Below are positions 55,291-64,000 of a stretch of DNA of 64,000 nt, piece by piece. Every line of letters begins with the position of its first letter. Within the stretch, counting starts at the first letter, position 1. The notes under the pieces were generated by a model. The model saw only the letters and a program-made list of their open reading frames with translations. It had not been told where the DNA came from and did not search any database. Source of the DNA: Gelatoporia subvermispora B (lineage: Eukaryota; Basidiomycota; Agaricomycetes; Polyporales; Gelatoporiaceae). The position numbers were made by a program, and so were the translations under genes. The DNA is taken from the NCBI GenBank assembly GCA_000320605.2, contig KB445817.1, forward strand, positions 289,770 through 353,769, read 5' to 3'.

Positions 55291-57052
55291 TCAAACTACA
55301 TTTAGCTCAATGTCCATGCATTCGTTGGCCGGGGAAATGCTATCCTTGACTTGACCCCGCAAATGTCCATGGGCGGATCCTACAAGAGCATTGCCTCGAT
55401 CTAAAAGGATGCCAGTGCCATTGTTGTCCCAGGCCAGTTTGTGATCGTCATTCTCGGAGCCATGCACAAGTGACTCTCCCATATTTCCCACAAACAAGCC
55501 AAATTGCAAGCTCGATGTCTGAGAATCGACCGGGTCTGGTGTTCCTTCTCTCCCGGAGTGTGGTCGTGAAATGCCATCTGTTGATCCATGGGCGAGCTGA
55601 CGGAGGTTGAGGAGGAAGTGTGTGATGATAATCGAACACAATCTATAGCATGAATGCAATTAGCAAGAATAGAATTATAGTTATTTACTGACGGAGTGGA
55701 GAACACGCCAGCATCGGTGAAGACCTGTGACGTTTGGTTAGGAAATGAGCGGCCATATCACACAACACAGAGATACGTACATTAGTTGCCCATCCGACAA
55801 GACTTAGTACATTTATGGACAAAAGGCCACTGAACACTATGTTCAGTATCTGCCTCGTCCCAGAGTCTACACTACTCACACGAAATACAATGTTCCTAGG
55901 GTATTTACATGAGGCTTAATCGAATAGGACAACATTCCGTGACGCACCATCCCGAAGAATCAGGGTCATGAGCGGCGCCTTCACATTCAACCCACGGGCC
56001 ATCCGTACCATACCCCACGTCTTGCCCCATGTGAGCGCTAGGATGATGGTATCCGCCATGATGACGGGCACTCGGGTGCTGATCTCCACTGGAAGTACGT
56101 GAGACCAGAGTTGTATAATAAAGATGACATACGCCTGAAAAAACAGGAGGCATGGGTAAAAAGTTATGCGGTGATGGTTTTGTCACAAACCTTGTATATG
56201 TCGTTTCGGATATGGGATGAGAGTACAGGCATATCGTCTCAAACACAGGTATTGTGACCAGCTGCCAATCCTGTTTGTAGAAAAACTTGCACTATGAAAT
56301 GCGCGCAGAGCTCAATACCCGGTCTCTGTGACGTTCACACGTTTCAAACCCACCGCGTTTGTACCCACGGGCACCAAGCTCAGCAATACTACAGCAAACG
56401 GCATAAATCGGTTGCCCCCGCTAAGTGCATAGACACGGATTCCCGAAAACACTGTCGAGGTTCGTCAACTGCTCCCAATGTATACGTAATTCTAGCTCAC
56501 CTGCCCACAGGGCGAACAAGCATAACTCGAGCGCATCAAGGATGTATTGCAGCACGGCACAGCTGAGAATCGAAGGTCAAGTGCATGTTTCGGATCCGGC
56601 TTCTCATAGTAGGTAAGGAATCTGACCTCTGGGGCAGCCTTTGTCAATGGGTGCGAGCTCAGTCGACATCTGTGTACTTACAACGGTTGTCTCGAGATGT
56701 GAAAACGAATAGATGACGTTCAGGATCTCATATACAAGAATCAACCACCGGTTAGCATGGAATAGAACGACGGTGCCGGTCGGTTTGCTTCCCCATATGA
56801 ACTGCACTTCTTGGGGAAGTGTGAAAATGTGATCATGAAGCACGAGGGCTACGAGCATGAGGGTCATTGACCATTGCAGACCCCGTGTATGTGACGTACC
56901 GGCAGAGGCGACACCACAATAATTCTCGATAACGCTTCAGGGAGCGCACCACATGTCCTGTTAGTGGAATCGATGTGTTTGGCTGTCGTCACTCACATGG
57001 AGCTGATGACACTGGCTACCTGATTAGCTAGCGGGCCGTATAAGGCAGACAT
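55291..57052 (-). CDS. DUF6533-type membrane protein, copy 6
   Basis: ATG at 57052 (MSALYGPLANQVAS...), last exon 55291-55642. Splicing gives IVIENYCGVASA, LVLHDHIFTLPQEVQFIWG, LFHANRWLILVYEILN, then CAVL-x-YI-x-DALELCLFALWA, an exon with AYVIFIIQLWSHVLPVEIS, ADTIILALTWGKTWG, LNVKAPLMTLILRDG, GTLYFVGLLSINVLSLVG, VFTDAGVFSTP and LCSIIITHFLLNLRQLAHGS. The tail motif is slightly altered (SLQFGLFVGNMGESL) and the tail sequence after it is unlike the other copies. In this copy the intron after GTLYF has a canonical GTGAGT donor where the paralogues use GTCAGT. No frameshift seen. It is the most diverged of the six intact copies. Unknown function. Confidence 0.78.
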
Positions 57053-57118
57053 TGTGGCGGACGAGAGTAAACTCCGGTGTCTGCTGCACTTCAGTGAAGA
57101 CAGATAACACACATTAGC

Positions 57119-57127
57119 GTATATATA
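57119..57127 (-). promoter_or_regulatory. TATA-like element of DUF6533 copy 6
   Basis: The complement reads CTATATATACGCTAATG, about 70 bp before the ATG at 57052. Confidence 0.45.
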
Positions 57128-57399
57128 GTTATACATTGCTCGCCCTGGAAAGATGCACTGATGACACAAAGCAAACGCGTACATAGGTGTTCTCATGAAC
57201 TCGAGTGCTCTCTGCAATCTCCGTCGAAGCGAAACCATGTGCAAGAAACAGCAGTTTCGTCTACGGTTCATCGCTCCAGCGGGATCATTTGCAGTGACGG
57301 CTGACAATGCGCAGTATGGCAACCAAGAGATGACGACGCCACGTCTTCTTCGAACAATTGGCTCACCAAGTCTCTACTACTAGATCGTTAACACGTCAC

Positions 57400-58060
57400 T
57401 CCAACCTCTCCGATGCTTCTCCCACTTCCAGATCACTAGTTAACGTCCCTTCTTGATGCCGTACATCCCCCAGAATGCAACCTTCTTAACAAGGTAAGAA
57501 GCTGTTCAAATTCACCGTGTTCATCCTTCACCTGCACCCTGCACGCACCGCTGGTCTTGCTCATGGTCAGTCTCCCACAGGCGGACGTGATGATGGTTAT
57601 AATCGTCTACTGCGCTTCTGATCAGCAATTTCCAGTTCAGCTGTTGTCCGTCCATGACAGCACATCCAAAGATTACTCGGCATCAGGTCGAGGTGATGTT
57701 GGCGATCTATTTCGAGAATCAGCTAAAATAATCATGATGGCATCAATGTCTCCTGGGCAGGTCACAAGCTAACGGCTGATCACCAACGCGACAACCCTCT
57801 CCATGTGTGCTCCTTGCTTGGTCTCGAGAAATCGTCGCAATTACCAACATCACCATTCCAACTGCGCCCATTGTTCCGTCGACACATCCTTGCCCCTGTG
57901 GCCGCAGCTCCATCCATTAGAAGTCCACCGCTTCTCTGTCCAGAGCCTCTTGCTTTGATTATGATTTGGTCACAAAGCAGGCTCCCGTGGTTGGTCTTCA
58001 ACCATTACCCGCATTGATACTGAGATGTCGCGTTCCTCTGCTGTCAGACGTCTCAACGTC
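57400..58060. repeat. Block B, copy 4
   Basis: Collinear with 2.94-3.7 kb: GATCACTAGTTAACGTC, CAGAATGCAACC, CACGCACCGCTGGTC, GTCTACTGCGCTTCTGATC, ATTACCAACATCACCATTCCAACTGCGCC and the TCCATTAGAAGTCCACC stretch (CTATCAGAAGTCCACC at 3.56 kb). A hydrophobic tract is recognisable but frames are short. Confidence 0.45.
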
Positions 58061-59045
58061 AGATTAGCTTTCAGGATCAGTCTCTGATGATCCAGAATTG
58101 CATCGTACCGCTCGCGCACATCTCATGATGGCATGGGGATGGCAGTTATAACGATTGGTTCCTACGTCCACACGATGGTATCACGCGCGAACCCCCTCTT
58201 TGCGATCACGCAGCCAGTTCCATAAGCAAAGTGGCCGAAACCTGGTGTGGCCGGACTCGCTCCTAGAGCATGTCCGTATAAATCTTGTAATAAAGCTAGC
58301 GGGTATTGGAGAAGCTGACAGCGAAGAACGCAGGACGTCCTAATATCGAACGAACAGTATACCGATCGTAAGGCCAGGGCCAGCCAAAAGAGAGCCGCAG
58401 AAAGAAGAGAGGAGACGTCAGGACCAGCGCCACTGGGCCGCATCACGGCAGTCGGAGCCCGCCTATACGATACAACCTTCATGGTTGAACAGTCCAATGC
58501 AAGTCGCGCTGCAAGAATATCGGAGGTTTCTGGATGTAGTACTCAACTGGTTTGCCCCGGACCTGGCTGAGCTCGGTGTGACCAGGTTCACTGAGATCCA
58601 GGGCGGCTTTGAGGTCCCATGAGCTCCGTCCCTGGTGCTCAAGGTGCCATAGGAACGAGCAGAAGAGGAAGTGCTGAGCGCTGAGTATCAAGATCAGATG
58701 AGTATCCCTCTGTTCAAGGACTCACCTAGGATCTGCCTGCCAGGATTTCTCAACTTGACAAACGCGTTGGACCAAGCCTTGAGGTCATTGATGGTCGCGA
58801 TAAGAATATCCTTAATCACTACGGATTGTTGAGTTGTACCACGTGGAAGCTCCGGCTGGCCGTCGTGGTAGAGTGCAAAATATGTTGCTCTGAACTCTCC
58901 TGCAACGGGCGATAAGTCGTGAGTGACACAGATCGACTGGATTTCTCGATGTCAACAGAACATTCGAATTTCAAGTATTGCAGACGGTCGATGTGGCTCA
59001 ACATAGCTTAGAGAGACTGAGTTGATCATAGACGCGAGCTGACCC
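58061..59045. other. Degenerate sequence, no confident gene
   Basis: On the minus strand 58.48-58.69 kb encodes AQHFLFCSFLWHLEHQG and DLSEPGHTELSQV, related to 26.3 kb, but it is isolated. Other frames (58162-58497 minus, 111 aa) have no partner. Confidence 0.3.
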
Positions 59046-59049
59046 TGAT

Positions 59050-59660
59050 GCCGTTGCGCGAGCTTTCGACGCGAGAGCTGCGCGCAGGCATCTAGCAGGA
59101 TCGCAACACGAGGAACGCCCAAGCGCAAGAAAGCTGGAAGCCCCGCTTTGAAGTACGTGATAAATGACGCGTCCTCACAGGTGCGTCCGATTGCGTCCAG
59201 ACGTGCGTTGAAGGCAGTCGAGCAGCACAGAGAGCTTGCTGGAAAGTTACACGTACCTTCTAGTCCGGTGTCTCGCAATTTCGCCATCGATTGTTCATGT
59301 GGAAGGCATGCGTGGCATAGCGGGTAGGTAGGCAGCAAACCCACAAGTATGCCCGCCCTGAAGCTGAGGTCGGCCGCACGTGACGGGAAATGACCCTTCG
59401 ACGCCGGCGATCTGGCACAACGTCACCCCAACCACATCGTTCTCTTTGTCATCGCACATCTAGAGCTAGGCGGTCTCTCCCCCTAAGTCGCTGCAATTCT
59501 GCCCAGAGGGATGGTTGAACATGCCTGACGTGCTGTCGTCATCGGGTCTGGGCAGACGAGCATCAGGACAGACGGATGGGCCTGCCTTCATATAGGTGTG
59601 TCATAGCTCTATTGTCTCATCTAGTCCTGCTCTCACAAGTTGTGTCCCAATAGCCGCGCG
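59050..59660. repeat. Block E fragments
   Basis: Core-like words at about 59,155-59,180 (ACGTGATAAATGACGCGTCCTCACAGGTGCG) and, reversed, at 59,349-59,390 (ATGCCCGCCCTGAAGC, CGCACGTGACGGG), then the arm 'GATCTGGCACAACGTCACCCCAAC' at about 59,409. Fragmentary. Confidence 0.4.
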
Positions 59661-61060
59661 ACTTCCATAGCTGACGCGTTGTCCTTCCGCGTGCTCCGTT
59701 TGGTTGAGCTCACCTGGGCGTGTCCTAATCGGCCGCAGTATCCTCTAATCGTACACCCTTGACTGGTTTTTTCTCCGTGCATTTCTATCAATGTTATTTG
59801 GTCAACGTGCCTCAATGCAAGGCACCCTGATTCAAGTTGGCTTTGAGACAGTCGTAAGTTTCCTGATTGTGCAGTCTCTGTGAGTTTGGATTGGACATCT
59901 GGGGTTGAGCACCTTGCGCTTGTAGTAAACACGGCGACTTTGAGGTCCGGAGGACATATCCGTCACTCTGCGTCTAGCAACAGTGGTAGATATGCTCTCC
60001 CTGAGAACCAAAACGAGCGGAACAGACAGCCCAGGACGTTGAAATGACATGGGCCCGCCCGATGTGTTAGAACTCCAGGCAAGGCATAAGGGGTGATTCT
60101 TCAACCAGAGTTGACTCGCTGAGAACAGGTTCCGACGCGCATTCACATGCTATTCGCGTGAAAGGCTGCCTAGCAATGGACAGGGGCGTTCAGGCTGGAT
60201 AAGCACGGCATGGTGCATGCATGTAAGCCATGAACTCTCTCTGCATGTAGTTGACTTGTGACGCATCTTTCAGTGCTACCCGTCCTTATCGGCCATGATG
60301 ACAATCACAGCATATATAAGGGCTCCATATTACAAATCGGCCTCGTCTCGCTGGCGGTAGTTGGAGGAGTGTAACGGATGCCTGCAGGAAGATTAATGAA
60401 CCCATGTAAGTGTATGCAAAGATCCCTGTATCAGACTGACAGATAGAAGATTGGTGGATGTGTGATTCATCGGTCGCAGTAGATCGCAGTTCTGCACCAT
60501 CATCTTGCCGTAGTCTGTTAGGGACGCTAGCACAGCTTGATTGCATGCACTAGCCAATGATCGATCTTACGAGCCCTCCCTTCTGATTGTCCAGTGGCGC
60601 TGCAATTGATGTCTGGCACTGTAGACAGTATGTGCCCCACCGATGACATGGGTACAGTGACCACAGGGAGCGATCGGGAACATTCAAGACGTGGCAGGAC
60701 TCATGTGATCGTGGCAGCACAATGGCACAATCACCTTGTCAAAGCCCGCAATAGGACATATTCTTTACGTCGATCAGAACCACTGACGGGTGTAAACTGA
60801 ATCACATTTATCTAACTGGAAAAAGTAACTCTGTGATCGAGAGGGAGATTATGTGGTCTCACGCGCAAGCCCAGGAGCTGAAGAAGCTATGAAGCAATGC
60901 CGGGGGATTCGGTGACGATTCCGAAGGACTACGGTATTTGCACGTATTGCATACCATTTCGGGCCTTGCACTGGTTTGTGCGAAAGGCAAGCCGCGGGTG
61001 TCAAGACATACGCCACAGTGTCCTGTTAGTATCCAGATAGCCAAGACATTGCCGACCATA
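59661..61060. other. No recognisable gene upstream of the truncated copy 7
   Basis: Frames up to 104 aa (59832-60146 minus); no motif or repeat landmark identified. Confidence 0.3.
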
Positions 61061-61130
61061 AAATCTGCCAGGACTACTGCGCAGCTGGTCAAGTGCGCTA
61101 CTTCCTTACTACTCGCCGTCGTCACCAACA

Positions 61131-61480
61131 ATGTCAGGAGTCTATGGACCTGTGGCAGACGAGATGGCCAGCCTTATCAGCTCTAGGTAAGTAGCGCAAG
61201 TAAGTCACTGCCTATTCGACTCACGCTATATTGTGTAACACTCTCCAGTGTCATCGGCAATCGGTGTACCATTGCTTCCGCCGGTATGTGCCCTATGTAT
61301 CGTTGATTTCCTGTATACGTGCAAATGATTGCCTTGTTCACAGCTCTCTTATTTTACCACCATCTCTGCACTATCTCAGAGGAATCAAGATTGATATGGG
61401 GACACAAACTGACCGCCGCCGTGATCCTATTTTACATAAATCGGTTGCTGATTCCCATATGGATCATCAGGAAACTGTCA
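61131..61480 (+). pseudogene. DUF6533-type gene, copy 7, truncated after exon 3
   Basis: Exon 1 61131-61186 (MSGVYGPVADEMAS...), exon 2 61249-61283 (SVIGNRCTIASA) and exon 3 from 61344 (ALLFYHHLCTISEESRLIWG...ILFYINRLL) have exactly the lengths and phases of the intact paralogues (56 and 35 nt). After about 61,465 similarity stops: none of the later exons (ALWA, RVYAL, TWWKTW, LLRDG, LNLRQ) is found before the next gene. The frame stays open to 61687 with unrelated sequence. The conserved NYC is NRC and YDH is YHH here, so the copy was already diverging. Best read as a 5' fragment cut by an insertion or deletion. Confidence 0.7.
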
Positions 61481-61538
61481 AGGTCACTTCGGCGCCTTAT
61501 TGGGTCTTGGAGCGCTTGGTGGCGGCAACAAGCAATGG

Positions 61539-61578
61539 TCAAGTCCGTCAAGCTAACCCGGTCACTTGACGGACTTGA
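61539..61578. repeat. Perfect 14-bp inverted repeat (hairpin) inside foreign sequence
   Basis: TCAAGTCCGTCAAG at 61539-61552 and CTTGACGGACTTGA at 61565-61578, with a 12-nt loop. It lies 70-110 bp after the break in copy 7, inside sequence unrelated to the gene. Confidence 0.75.
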
Positions 61579-61689
61579 TGGCTTACAGCCTTTCATAACC
61601 TTTATTGTATACGTTATTGAAGCTTTACCTGCGCACTTGGGGCGCGTTCGCGTGTACTTGAACGAGACTTGCGTGACCTTCAAATGAAC

Positions 61690-62275
61690 TGACAAACCAC
61701 TTTCCCGACGCTTGTCTGATCCTTCAGACGCGATCAAGATGCTTTCAAGCGTGTTAGAAGTGATGGCAAGCCGAGGGCGAATTAGTCGAAGCTCAGACAA
61801 GCACATTTCAAGCAAAATAAAAGTTGTATAAGGGCACAAGCTACTTCCAAGTAGTACCAGCTACGAAAAAAAGTGCCTGCTAAGTCCGGGACAATCCCTT
61901 TGCAAGTTAAATAAAGCTGTAAAAAGGTATCCGAAGATCTGTTGAAGATGCAGTAAGATGATTAAAGGGAGGGTAAAGCGACAAGAAGAGATCACAAGGA
62001 CGGGAGAGTTATCACGAGGCATGACAAGAACGAGGATCACGGGGAAAGGGAAACAAGATCGGCAGCGAAGCTTTAGTCCTATACTAACATACAGATATCG
62101 AAGCGGACAGGACGAGCTGCAGTGAGAAAGGAATAGTCCCGGACCCGCGGGATGGCATGGCGTGACAATATTAGACGGCTTGCGTGAGCGCGCATTCGTG
62201 TGCTGCGCGATGCACCGACTGGACCTGTTGAGACATATGAGTGATTGCGAACGCTGAGAAGTTTATTAACTCACT
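61690..62275. other. A/G-rich spacer, no gene seen
   Basis: About 590 bp, purine-rich on the plus strand from 61.85 to 62.1 kb (GAAAAAAAGTGCC, AGGGAGGGTAAAGCGACAAGAAG, GGGAAAGGGAAACAAG), unlike the GC-rich rest of the window. Could be inserted sequence or the 3' flank of the next gene. No coding frame above 60 aa with any motif, apart from 61432-61839 (minus), which is antisense to the foreign tail of copy 7. Confidence 0.4.
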
Positions 62276-64000
62276 CTACTCGTCATCAGCATGCGGTATG
62301 AGCTGTTGGCCAAGACCTGGCTGAAGACGTCGTATGGGACGGCACCGCCGAAACGTGCGATTAGACGAATGATAGAGCGTGCGGGATAACTCAAGGATTT
62401 GATTCCATTTCTCGTCCTTGATCCTGCGTGCGTAGGGTTCTATATCGTGATAGACAGACTCGTAGTTAGGGGAGCTGAAGTGGAAGTCGACGATGTTATC
62501 GGACGCGCCACTGGCGGGTGGCGCCGGCATCGTCTCGGTGAGCTTGTTGTGTCGATTGTCGAGCACGTAGTTTCCGTTTTTGTCGGTCTTGTACCTGACG
62601 CGACGCTCACGGTACCTCTCGAGTGCACGGCAGACCTGTTGTAATGGCTCAGCTCTTTGTTGTGATGAGAAGGGTGCAACCATACCGCCGTAGCTGCGAG
62701 TGCAAGAGCGCCTACCGGTGGTCCCTCGGTGCCACGAAGCTTCATGGCTGGGCGGGTCAGGAAGACAAACACTCCAAACGTCTGTAGAATAGCGTCTGTC
62801 ATGAAACAGCCCCTGAAATCCTATGCGATGATTAGGGACATCAGCGAGCATGATAGACACACCAACATACCTTTTGATCGGGGCCGACAGACGTGCAATA
62901 GAGGAAACGAGTGGGAGGACCTAGCTCATTCATCGCGAATATGCGCCGACTCTCCATGGTCTCGTACATTGCGGCATTCTTCTCGAAGCCCATGTCGATT
63001 GCAAGCTCAGCCTCCACTGAGACGGTGTGCTTGTACTGGTCAAGGCGTGATTTCATCTATTTTAAGGCAATGGATGAGATAAGGCAACGTTTGACAAAAA
63101 TACGTACACAGAAAAGGACTGAGCCGGTAACGGAGATGCGCATGGGATGACTTCTGCCGCATATCATGTTGTAGACCTGTTGGCAGATCTCGCGCTTGAC
63201 CTCCAGAGGGAACTCCCAGATGTTTCTCCCGCCGGTCCATGCTATGAACGTCGGCACGAAGTGGGTCTTCCAGTATCTTTGGAGCGGCTGAGGAAGATCA
63301 GCGAGGGTGAACTTTGGATCCTTCTTCGCCTTCTGGTCAGCCTTCGACTTCTGGTTGGCCTTCGAGTCCTGGTTGGCCTCCGAGTCCTGGTTGGTCTTCG
63401 AGTCCTGCTTCGCCTTCAGGTCCTTCTTCGCCTTTAAAACCTTTGTCCACACCCTAGCGTCTTGGTCTTCGACCAATCCAGATGCATGTCTGATGATCTC
63501 GCCCTCGGAGACCCCTTCCATCTCGTCCGACAGGGGAGAGCGAGGCTGAGTGCTGGTGTAGCTACGGTCTGAGGGTGTACCGGCGTTGCGAGCCTTATTC
63601 ACCGCGCTCTGAGTGGGCGTCTTGTCCGCCTCATCAAGACCCATGCGGCGTAAAGGCTTAAGAGGAGAACCTAAGCGCATGAGATTCTCGTTGTCGGACT
63701 CGTCGAACTGGCCTCTTCACCATCATTACCGTCGTCGTCGTCATCGGCAGCAACAACGCCCTTCGGTTGCACAGTGAATGTACGCAACTATTATAAGTAG
63801 CATGTATGCATCTCCGCAGTTGTGCGGGAACGAGCATTCTTCCCAGCGGTCTTCGTCGTGCCCGTGCTTGTTGACTTGCTGCCAGCGCCCTTAGACTTCG
63901 AGACCTCCTGCCGATTAGTGCAATTGATTGAATTTTCGGCCTCTCTGATGATGATGACGTACCTCGACATCCGATGGGTCTGAACTATCTACAATCGTAT
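62276..64000 (-). CDS. Agaricomycete-restricted hypothetical protein (5' end beyond window)
   Basis: Exons right to left: 63963 to beyond the edge, about ?-63907, 63108-63707, 62871-63056, 62686-62820 and 62276-62635, with introns of 55, 51, 50 and 50 nt (the junction between 63707 and 63907 is unresolved). From 63707 down all exons are in phase 0 and give 426 residues. The N-terminal part is disordered (SKGAGSKSTSTG, an Asp tract, FDESDNENLMRLGSP, then a Lys/Gln/Asp six-residue repeat). Then comes PQPLQRYWKTHFVPTFIAW, IWEFPLEVKREICQQVYN, HTVSVEAELAIDMGFEKN, DFRGCFMTDAILQTFGVF, GPPVGALALAATAVCRALE, IVDFHFSSPNYESVYHD and KDEKWNQILELSRTL. This order (LP..L...W...F.P, then GALALAA-A--RAL, then W--I) is one I remember from multi-copy hypothetical proteins of mushrooms, often near transposons; no biochemical role is known to me. 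Frames and splice sites look intact. Confidence 0.75.
63325..63432 (-). repeat. Six 18-bp tandem units inside the hypothetical gene
   Basis: Units of the type TTCGAGTCCTGGTTGGCC at 63325, 63343, 63361, 63379, 63397 and 63415. On the coding strand each gives six residues of the pattern (K/E)ANQDS or KADQKA, making a charged, low-complexity linker. In-frame unit gain and loss is expected here. Confidence 0.85.

Noticed and set aside
61319..61687. 122-aa frame as a complete short DUF6533 protein
   Set aside because: Its first third is exon 3 of the truncated copy 7; the rest is unrelated sequence read through by chance.

Overview
The window looks like a gene-poor, repeat-rich piece of a filamentous basidiomycete (Agaricomycete) genome. 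The evidence is the many 50-65 nt GT-AG introns, the only recognisable gene families (DUF6533-type membrane proteins and an Agaricomycete-restricted hypothetical family), and a scaffold gap of 195 Ns. I see no rRNA, convincing tRNA, CRISPR or bacterial-type operon. Most open reading frames here are chance frames or relics. The picture is a birth-and-death cluster of duplicated genes riddled with degenerate copies and non-autonomous DNA transposons.

The backbone is a set of seven DUF6533-type multi-pass membrane protein genes: copy 1 (1-1705, minus, cut by the left edge), copy 2 (8903-10684, minus), copy 3 (19594-21351, minus), copy 4 (35697-37500, plus), copy 5 (46061-47868, plus), copy 6 (55291-57052, minus) and copy 7 (61131 to about 61480, plus, truncated). 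When spliced by eye, copies 1-6 keep the same exon phases from start codon to tail, with exons of about 56, 35, 167, 62, 98, 105, 187, 16, 49 and 32 nt plus a last exon of 340-385 nt. I therefore read them as probably intact genes. In every intact copy one junction closes in frame only if a 2-nt micro-exon ('AG') lies between two normal-sized introns. This is the most unusual signal in the window.

Upstream of the DUF6533 starts there is a conserved TATA-like element about 60-70 bp before the ATG and, further out, a roughly 1-2.5 kb duplicated non-coding or degenerate block (1.7-2.75, 10.7-12.0, 21.4-22.3, 33.5-35.7, 43.95-46.0 kb, with an orphan at 54.85-55.1 kb). Between these units lie other duplicated families whose coding status I cannot settle: block B (2.9-3.7, 14.1-15.2, 27.8-29.0, 57.4-58.1 kb), block C (12.5-13.1 and 30.1-31.2 kb, inverted), block D (3.7-4.35, 4.7-5.4, 23.3-23.65 kb), block E (about ten copies around a GACGCGTC...CACGTG core) and block F (8.05-8.88 and 47.9-48.75 kb). 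B and C together form a large inverted repeat, 12.5-15.2 against 27.8-31.2 kb.

Mobile DNA: a 589-bp hAT-like element (24247-24835) with an 8-bp target duplication, and a 1473-bp CACTA/EnSpm-like element (39874-41346) with a perfect 22-bp terminal inverted repeat and a 3-bp target duplication. Both sit inside E-block copies. The 195-N gap (25007-25201) is flanked by two nearly identical 683/685-bp stretches, so it is almost certainly an unmerged contig overlap. A cluster of eight GATGCATC-type palindromes lies at 31.34-31.75 kb. The right end (62276 to the edge, minus) carries a well-preserved multi-exon gene of an Agaricomycete hypothetical family with a six-residue repeat region encoded by six 18-bp tandem units.
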